In this document: piece after piece, positions 7,383-10,855 of the stretch
How positions within the stretch are numbered: the stretch's first letter is position 1
Layout: each line of letters opens with the position of its first letter
Origin: an archaeon
Lineage (GTDB): Archaea > Thermoproteota > Nitrososphaeria > Nitrososphaerales > Nitrosopumilaceae
Direction of reading: 5' to 3'
Length of the DNA stretch: 10,855 nt
Assembly: GCA_021824845.1 (NCBI GenBank)
Contig: JAKAJY010000115.1
Span: 1 to 10,855 of the forward strand
Made by a program: the position numbers and the translations under genes
The notes under the pieces: generated by a model
What the model was told of the DNA's origin: nothing
Database searches by the model: none
The model's input: the letters and a program-made list of their open reading frames with translations, nothing else

Positions 7383-7934
7383 TCGAAAACAGTTTTTGGT
7401 GTGATCATTTGTCATCCCTACTGCTTGCATGAACGCATAGATGATAGTAGTTCCAACAAAGCTAAATCCCCGTTTTTTGAGGTCCTTGCTTATCAGATCA
7501 GATAGTATGGTGGATGCTGGAACATTTGACATATCCTTGAAATTATTCTTAATTGGTATGCCTTGAACAAAATCCCACATGTATCTATCAAAGCTGCCAA
7601 ATTCTTGCTGAATTATCAGGAATTGTTTTGCATTGTTTATGGTGGATTTTATTTTGAGCTTGTTTCGGATGATTCCCTCATCTGATAAGAGTCGGGCGGT
7701 GTCTTTTTGCGTGTACTTTGAGATTTTTTTGGGATCAAAATTATCAAATGCAGCTCTGTACGTTTTTCTTCTCTTTAGTATTGTAGACCATGAAAGGCCT
7801 GCTTGAGCACCCTCCAAAATTAGCATCTCAAAGAGTTTTTTGTCGTTGTGAACTGGAATTCCCCATTCGGAATCATGGTATTTGATCATCTCTGGGCCTT
7901 GTGCCCATGTACAACGATTTTGAGGTTTTACCAT
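7377..7934 (-). CDS. tag: DNA-3-methyladenine glycosylase I
   Basis: Base-excision repair enzyme that removes 3-methyladenine from alkylated DNA. The 185 residues align along their whole length with E. coli Tag: zinc ligands C8, H20, H178 and C182 match C4, H17, H175 and C179; LEGAQAGLSW (40-49) carries E41, equivalent to E38; KKRGFSFVGTTI (153-164) is the conserved helix region. It should be active. The ATG at 7934 directly follows the aquaporin TAA (7935-7937) with no gap, and only a weak AAAGAGA lies upstream, so it looks like the third gene of arsC-channel-tag. A DNA-repair gene in an arsenic operon is unusual. It is one residue shorter than E. coli Tag between the first two zinc ligands. 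Confidence 0.95.
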   Translation of the reverse strand: MVKPQNRCTWAQGPEMIKYHDSEWGIPVHNDKKLFEMLILEGAQAGLSWSTILKRRKTYRAAFDNFDPKKISKYTQKDTARLLSDEGIIRNKLKIKSTINNAKQFLIIQQEFGSFDRYMWDFVQGIPIKNNFKDMSNVPASTILSDLISKDLKKRGFSFVGTTIIYAFMQAVGMTNDHTKNCFRH

Positions 7935-8606
7935 TTATTTTGCAAATCTCTTTTTGTATATTATGCCAACTATGGAAACACCGATGAACGGAGCACTCCA
8001 GTAAATCCACAGGTCATTTAAAACCCCAGTAAAGACCGCGGGAGTCAGCGATCGAATTGGATTCATGGATGCGCCTGAAATCGAACCCAGAAAAAAAACA
8101 TCCAAAGACACTGTTCCTGCAATAATTGCGCTAACAAACATCGGCGATAGTCTCTTTATGTTGATTGCAAGCAATATTGCCCCCATTAGAAATATTGTGG
8201 CAATGGTCTCAACTCCAAAGAAAAATCCTACTGGATAGGCATGATTTGGAGAGTTCAGTCCTAGTTTGGCATAGTCCCCAAAGACGTACTTTACAAACAT
8301 GGTGCCCAAAAATGCACCTATTGCTTGGGCAGAAACATACAGAATGATTTGTTTTGCGGTAATGTATTTTGCAATAAAAAACCCAATTGTTACTGCAGGA
8401 TTAAAGTGCGCCATTGAATATTTCCCAAACAGGATTATCAACAAAAAAATACCAACAAAGTGTATTGCGGAAATAAAACTAATTCCCAAAACCCCACCCA
8501 AGCTTCCATCATATACGATAGAGCCGGTTGCGCTTACAAGCAGGCCAAATGTTCCTACCAGCTCGGCAACAAAGATCTTTTGGCTCTTAGTTAGAGTGTT
8601 TTGCAT
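7935..8606 (-). CDS. MIP-family channel (aquaglyceroporin), probably the arsenite exit channel
   Basis: Integral membrane channel for small neutral solutes; here probably As(OH)3. The 223 residues form the six-helix, two-half-helix MIP fold, with helices roughly at 10-30, 38-60, 82-108, 127-149, 154-174 and 199-217. The first signature HFNPAVT is at 67-73. The second, GASMNPIRSL (178-187), has Ile in place of the Ala of NPA but keeps R185 of the selectivity filter. By spacing from the NPA motifs the other filter positions appear to be H49, V170 and A179, lacking the His typical of strict water channels, which suggests a wider pore; this assignment was done by eye. The gene overlaps arsC by 16 bases (8591-8606) and abuts tag, as expected for an AqpS-type arsenite channel. 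A water or glycerol role remains possible. Confidence 0.85.
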   Translation of the reverse strand: MQNTLTKSQKIFVAELVGTFGLLVSATGSIVYDGSLGGVLGISFISAIHFVGIFLLIILFGKYSMAHFNPAVTIGFFIAKYITAKQIILYVSAQAIGAFLGTMFVKYVFGDYAKLGLNSPNHAYPVGFFFGVETIATIFLMGAILLAINIKRLSPMFVSAIIAGTVSLDVFFLGSISGASMNPIRSLTPAVFTGVLNDLWIYWSAPFIGVSIVGIIYKKRFAK

Positions 8607-8986
8607 AACTCCTGAACCCTTTTTTCTATGGTATCACGAATCTTGCGCACGTCTTCAAGTGGCTTTCCCTTTGGGTCTTCAATTGCCCAATCAAGCACGT
8701 CTTTTACAAACAATGCTGGGCATGATTCCCTATCCATACAGCCCATGTTGATTACCTTGGACGCTTCCCTTATCATGGAATCAGTGATTGTCTTTGGGGT
8801 TTGTATGGTGATATCAATGCCAGATTCCTTCATTGCCTGTATGGCAAGCGGGTTTATTGCGCCAGTTGGCTTGGTTCCCGCGCTGTATGGCTCATAGTCT
8901 GCTGGTGCGTATTTTCTGAAAAACCCTTCAGCCATCTGGCTTCGTCCGGCATTCTCAACGCACACAAAGAGAATCTTTTTTGGCAT
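8591..8986 (-). CDS. arsC: Arsenate reductase, thioredoxin-coupled low-molecular-weight phosphatase type
   Basis: Reduces arsenate to arsenite with a cascade of three cysteines; cytoplasmic. From the ATG at 8986 (131 residues) the phosphatase loop is C9-VENAG-R15 followed by SQMAEGF, the redox pair is C83 and C89 (GCMDRESC), and the general acid is D104 (DPKGK). The pattern is that of Staphylococcus pI258 ArsC (C10, C82, C89, D105) with the last pair one residue closer, so a thioredoxin-type reductant is expected. A TTG at 8989 could add one residue, but a TATA box in the palindrome region is centred 28 bases before the ATG, fitting a nearly leaderless start there. First gene of arsC-channel-tag, divergent from arsR. 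A plain tyrosine phosphatase is less likely given C83 and C89. Confidence 0.92.
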   Translation of the reverse strand: MPKKILFVCVENAGRSQMAEGFFRKYAPADYEPYSAGTKPTGAINPLAIQAMKESGIDITIQTPKTITDSMIREASKVINMGCMDRESCPALFVKDVLDWAIEDPKGKPLEDVRKIRDTIEKRVQELCKTL

Positions 8987-8996
8987 CAAAAACTTG

Positions 8997-9016
8997 ATAT
9001 AAATCCTGATTTATAT
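8997..9016. promoter_or_regulatory. Palindromic operator 1 of the arsR/arsC divergent promoter
   Basis: Perfect palindrome with arms ATATAAATC (8997-9005) and GATTTATAT (9008-9016) around CT. It contains TATAAAT (8998-9004), centred about 30 bases before the arsR ATG and so the likely arsR TATA box. ArsR dimers bind such twofold sites next to their own gene; binding here is inferred. Confidence 0.65.
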
Positions 9017-9032
9017 AAATTCTGATTTATAT
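9013..9032. promoter_or_regulatory. Palindromic operator 2 of the arsR/arsC divergent promoter
   Basis: Near-copy of operator 1: arms ATATAAATT (9013-9021) and GATTTATAT (9024-9032) around CT, one mismatch. It shares ATAT (9013-9016) with operator 1, so the centres are 16 bp apart. The junction 9009-9019 reads TTTATATAAAT on minus, centred 28 bases before the arsC ATG, and is the likely arsC TATA box. The right edge overlaps the first two bases of the arsR start codon. Confidence 0.6.
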
Positions 9033-9330
9033 GAACTCGACATTACTTCTCAAATGCATTTGCGAGGACACTCGCTTTAGCATTCTGGAATTGTTGCAAA
9101 AGAACAGCGAAATGTCAGTAAATGATCTGGTGAGCAAGCTAAAAAAAGACCAGCCGCTTGTATCACATCATCTTCGCGCACTAAAAGAGTGTAATCTGCT
9201 AAAAACAAGAGACAGTGGAAAGATGACAATGTACAGCATTGCAAGCAAGGATGTATCAAGATTGATTTCGGATATCATCAAGACATCACAAAAAATGGCA
9301 TCATGCTGCGATATGCCAAATTGTTGCTAG
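9031..9330 (+). CDS. arsR: ArsR-family winged-helix repressor, probably arsenite-responsive
   Basis: Small dimeric repressor that leaves its operator when it binds As(III) or a soft metal. The 99 residues contain the winged-helix domain, with the recognition helix around QPLVSHHLRALKE (41-53) and the wing at DSGKMTMYSI (61-70). The DNA-binding helix lacks the CxCxxC site of plasmid R773 ArsR. Cysteines are instead at C9 and C11 near the N-terminus, C54, and C92, C93, C98, C99 in the tail SCCDMPNCC, recalling the C-terminal site of Acidithiobacillus-type ArsR. The ATG at 9031 starts just inside the operator region with a leader of only about 5 bases. Its TAG abuts the stop of the opposing gene. 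Another thiophilic metal could be the inducer, but the divergent arsC argues for arsenic. Confidence 0.88.
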   Translation: MNSTLLLKCICEDTRFSILELLQKNSEMSVNDLVSKLKKDQPLVSHHLRALKECNLLKTRDSGKMTMYSIASKDVSRLISDIIKTSQKMASCCDMPNCC

Positions 9331-9735
9331 CTATTTTTTTAGGTGTTTTGAGGCCTTTTTTGCTTTATAGAATATCTTAAAGCCGCTCTTTGATACCTTT
9401 AGTGTCTTGACAAGATTTACTGAGATCTTGGCAATTTTAAAAAAGCTCAAAAACGGAATTAATGCAATCATCACTACTTCATGCCAGTGTTTTCGCATGA
9501 ATAATCTCCAGTCGTTTAGCTTTTTGTATTTCAGGTATAGATCCAGTACCAACAATCCAAAGAAGACCCACAGTAATATCTCAAAATGAATTTCATATTC
9601 GTGCGGAATGTGATATGGGGCCTCCTTTAGCAGGAGCGATTCTGGGTGGAACGACACAAACCCCACAAAATACACGGCTGCCATTATTAGCAGTACAAAG
9701 TCAAGTGATTTTGCAGCTAGCCCCTTTTCGGCCAT
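9331..9735 (-). CDS. Small membrane protein resembling a voltage-sensor domain without a pore
   Basis: Function unknown. Read from the ATG at 9735 (134 residues) it has a helix at about 9-28, a loop with several His and Glu, a helix at about 48-70 (FEILLWVFFGLLVLDLYLKY), a third at about 84-100 (HWHEVVMIALIPFLSFF) and a basic C-terminal segment with Lys spaced mostly by three or four. This order resembles S1-S4 of voltage-gated cation channels; the third helix matches the S3 pattern W-x-x-D-x-x-x-I-x-P with Glu for Asp. No S5, filter or S6 follows: the protein ends HLKK. Either a sensor-only protein or the remnant of a channel gene. An ATG at 9840 would add 35 residues (with CHVC) that do not look like the domain. 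Convergent with arsR, no gap. Confidence 0.55.
   Translation of the reverse strand: MAEKGLAAKSLDFVLLIMAAVYFVGFVSFHPESLLLKEAPYHIPHEYEIHFEILLWVFFGLLVLDLYLKYKKLNDWRLFMRKHWHEVVMIALIPFLSFFKIAKISVNLVKTLKVSKSGFKIFYKAKKASKHLKK
9334..9340 (+). terminator. T-run terminator of arsR
   Basis: Seven T directly after the arsR TAG and three bases of the opposing stop codon. T-runs of this kind end archaeal transcripts. On the other strand the same bases are the last Lys codons of the voltage-sensor-like protein, so there is no intergenic space. Confidence 0.45.
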
Positions 9736-9903
9736 GATTCTGATGGATAAGCAAATCATTTCTATTTTTGTATGCGTCTCAGGCAGTGCCCAGACTTGAA
9801 TAGGGGATTGTCCGAGCACGCTTGAGCACACATGGCACATTTTGGTTGGCTAAAAAATCATGTGCTGATGTAGGTATCACATCCAAATTCATAGGGGATT
9901 CTA

Positions 9904-9927
9904 AGCTGGTTTGATTAGAAATCAGCT
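9904..9927. repeat. Imperfect hairpin upstream of the zinc-ribbon gene
   Basis: Arms AGCTGGTTT (9904-9912) and AAATCAGCT (9919-9927), 9 bp with one G-T pair, loop of 6. It lies 18 bp before the TATA-like element of the zinc-ribbon gene, in the otherwise featureless spacer 9841-9940. Possible regulator site or transcript end; no T-run follows. Confidence 0.35.
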
Positions 9928-9944
9928 AAGTTGTTGAGCCCACC

Positions 9945-9950
9945 TAATAT
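9945..9950 (+). promoter_or_regulatory. TATA-like element of the zinc-ribbon gene
   Basis: TAATAT centred about 26 bases before the ATG at 9973. It supports that ATG as a leaderless start over the upstream in-frame TTG at 9931. Confidence 0.4.
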
Positions 9951-9972
9951 CAGATGTTTTACAACACCAAAC

Positions 9973-10161
9973 ATGCGAATAGATTCATGCAAAAAATGTG
10001 GAATAGAATTGCGCGAGTATGACAATTCAGAAAGGTGTAATGCTTGCGGAAAAGAGTTCACCCAGTTCGTGTGCGTAAAATGCCAGACTGTAACAGAACC
10101 ACAGTACCACGTTCACAGAAATGTCGTATCACTGGAAAATGCACTAAAAATAGTGATATGA
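9973..10161 (+). CDS. Small zinc-ribbon protein
   Basis: 62-residue protein of unknown role. It has three CxxC pairs: C6/C9 (CKKC), C22/C25 (CNAC) and C34/C37 (CVKC), then H46 and H48, so it can hold one zinc in a classical ribbon (first and second pairs) and perhaps another with the third pair and the His residues. There is no membrane segment. The start is the ATG at 9973, supported by a TATA-like element; a TTG at 9931 in the same frame would add 14 residues without cysteine pairs. Its TGA overlaps the next start in ATGA (10158-10161), which suggests co-translation with the small membrane protein. Small zinc ribbons are frequent in these archaea and act in many roles, so none is assigned. 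Confidence 0.65.
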   Translation: MRIDSCKKCGIELREYDNSERCNACGKEFTQFVCVKCQTVTEPQYHVHRNVVSLENALKIVI

Positions 10162-10253
10162 TGAAAGGTCTTCCAAGGCACAGACTAGGATTTTATTCGT
10201 TTGTTGGCGTATTGGTTACCGCAATAATCGTTTTGACTCTAGTCTCAGGATAA
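10158..10253 (+). CDS. Small single-helix membrane protein, 31 residues
   Basis: Not a recognised family. A basic start with KGLPRHR is followed by a continuous hydrophobic stretch from about residue 11 to 30, long enough to span the membrane once; by the positive-inside rule the N-terminus would be cytoplasmic. Tandem ATGs at 10158 and 10161 leave a one-residue ambiguity. The overlap ATGA with the zinc-ribbon gene suggests coupled translation. Its last 9 bases overlap the end of the convergent acyl-CoA synthetase gene. It is short enough that chance cannot be excluded, but helix, coupling and basic start agree. Confidence 0.5.
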   Translation: MMKGLPRHRLGFYSFVGVLVTAIIVLTLVSG

Positions 10254-10855
10254 TCCAATTCGAACATCCAGTACCTTACAACCCTTTCCTTGTTCCATTA
10301 CAAGAACTGGATTCATGTCAAGCTCTTTGATTTCCGGAAAGTCCGTCAATAATGCTGAGAGTCTTTGCACCAGCTCTGATAGTTTTTTCTTGTCTGCTGG
10401 CTTTTCTCCACGAACTCCTTCTAGCAGTTTTTTTGTTTTGATGGAATCAATCATGTCGTCGGCTTCTTTGTTAGTGACTGGTGCCAGTCGGAATGTAACA
10501 TCCTTTAGGACTTCGACGTAAATTCCGCCCATTCCAAGCATAATCACTTGGCCAAATCCAGGCTCTTGCTTTGAGCCAATGATTAGCTCCTTGCCTCCCT
10601 TGACCATTTCCTGGACCAACACTCCCTTGATCTGCGCGTTTTTGTTGTATTTTTTTGCGTTCTTTATTATTACATCAAATGCGTCTTTTACTGCTTGTTC
10701 GTTTGCAAGGCCTACCTTGACTCCACCGGCATCGGATTTGTGAATTATTTGAGGCGATGCAATCTTCATTACAACTGGGAATCCAATTTTCTTGGCTGAC
10801 TTTACTGCATCTGAAGCAGTCTTTGCCAGAATGCTTTGAGGTAGTGGGAATCCAT
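10245..10855 (-). CDS. ADP-forming acyl-CoA synthetase, C-terminal ATP-grasp part (start beyond window)
   Basis: Acyl-CoA synthetase of the ADP-forming (acetate-CoA ligase/succinyl-CoA-synthetase-like) superfamily. The frame stays open to the edge: about 202 residues, beginning GFPLPQSILAKTASDAV, then KKIGFPVVMKIASPQIIHKS and DAGGVKVGL, the start of the ATP-grasp domain; VQEMVKGGKELIIGSKQEPGFG and the closing LDMNPVLV complete it. In Nitrosopumilus maritimus, proteins of this type make 3-hydroxypropionyl-CoA (Nmar_1309) and 4-hydroxybutyryl-CoA (Nmar_0206), the latter encoded next to the dehydratase Nmar_0207. With a dehydratase gene about 3 kb away on the same strand, 4-hydroxybutyryl-CoA synthetase is the favoured guess, but the substrate cannot be read from this part. 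An internal ATG at 10769 is not the start, because family sequence continues upstream of it. Confidence 0.85.
   Translation of the reverse strand, partial: GFPLPQSILAKTASDAVKSAKKIGFPVVMKIASPQIIHKSDAGGVKVGLANEQAVKDAFDVIIKNAKKYNKNAQIKGVLVQEMVKGGKELIIGSKQEPGFGQVIMLGMGGIYVEVLKDVTFRLAPVTNKEADDMIDSIKTKKLLEGVRGEKPADKKKLSELVQRLSALLTDFPEIKELDMNPVLVMEQGKGCKVLDVRIGLS

Noticed and set aside
8299..8751. 150-codon open frame opposite the channel and arsC genes
   Set aside because: Shadow of two well-identified minus-strand genes; no family features, promoter or ribosome site.
9331..9735. Voltage-sensor-like gene as a definite pseudogene
   Set aside because: The frame is intact with a plausible basic C-terminus; truncation is only one of two explanations.
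9736..9840. N-terminal extension of the voltage-sensor-like protein with a CHVC motif
   Set aside because: It is possible from the frame, but no well-spaced promoter or ribosome site was seen and the extra residues do not resemble the membrane domain; the ATG at 9735 begins just before the first helix.
9931..9972. Longer zinc-ribbon protein starting at a TTG
   Set aside because: The added residues carry no motif, and the TATA-like element fits the ATG at 9973.
9841..9972. Possible tRNA or C/D-box RNA in the spacer
   Set aside because: No cloverleaf could be drawn, and only an imperfect C-box-like GCTGATGT without a convincing D box was found.
10044..10157. Longer version of the 31-residue membrane protein
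   Set aside because: The upstream part is a different frame of the zinc-ribbon gene, rich in Arg/Lys/Pro with no domain; the ATGA overlap marks the natural start.
1..10855. Insertion sequence, integrase, CRISPR array or attachment-site repeats
   Set aside because: No transposase or integrase reading frame, no regularly spaced repeats, and no long terminal inverted repeats were seen, although the ars module could have been acquired by recombination.

Overview
The window looks like chromosomal DNA of an ammonia-oxidising archaeon of the Nitrososphaerota (Thaumarchaeota), most likely the Nitrosopumilales. Four things point there: a thaumarchaeal-type 4-hydroxybutyryl-CoA dehydratase and the end of an ADP-forming acyl-CoA synthetase (both belong to the hydroxypropionate/hydroxybutyrate CO2-fixation cycle), a complete urease set, a secreted protein with a small two-cysteine domain that I associate with this phylum, and archaeal TATA boxes about 25-28 bases ahead of start codons. 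Base composition is moderately AT-rich. A Nitrosotenuis- or Nitrosarchaeum-like genome is a guess only.

Layout. (1) 2-460, minus: 5'-part of a secreted dienelactone-hydrolase-family protein, cut by the window edge. (2) 531-5733: urease locus in two divergent units that share a 78-bp double promoter. ureE-ureF-ureG-ureD (Ni delivery and apo-urease activation) run on minus, and ureA-ureB-ureC (the enzyme) run on plus. Genes within each unit overlap or nearly touch. (3) 5794-7296, minus: 4-hydroxybutyryl-CoA dehydratase with its own promoter, separated from ureC by an AT-rich bidirectional terminator-like hairpin. (4) 7377-9330: an arsenic module. arsR is on plus; arsC, an aquaglyceroporin gene and tag (3-methyladenine DNA glycosylase) are on minus. 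Two overlapping palindromes between arsR and arsC carry the TATA boxes of both directions. (5) 9331-10253: a voltage-sensor-like membrane protein (minus), then a small zinc-ribbon protein and a 31-residue single-helix membrane protein coupled by an ATGA overlap (plus). (6) 10245-10855, minus: C-terminal ATP-grasp part of an ADP-forming acyl-CoA synthetase, running off the window.

How the genes work together. Urease releases ammonia and CO2 from urea. Ammonia feeds energy metabolism and CO2/bicarbonate can enter the HP/HB cycle, whose dehydratase gene is next door. The arsenic module resembles the Sinorhizobium meliloti arsR-aqpS-arsC arrangement: ArsC reduces arsenate to arsenite, which would leave through the channel without a dedicated pump. 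It differs in containing a DNA-repair gene. No tRNA, rRNA, CRISPR array, insertion sequence or integrase was seen.
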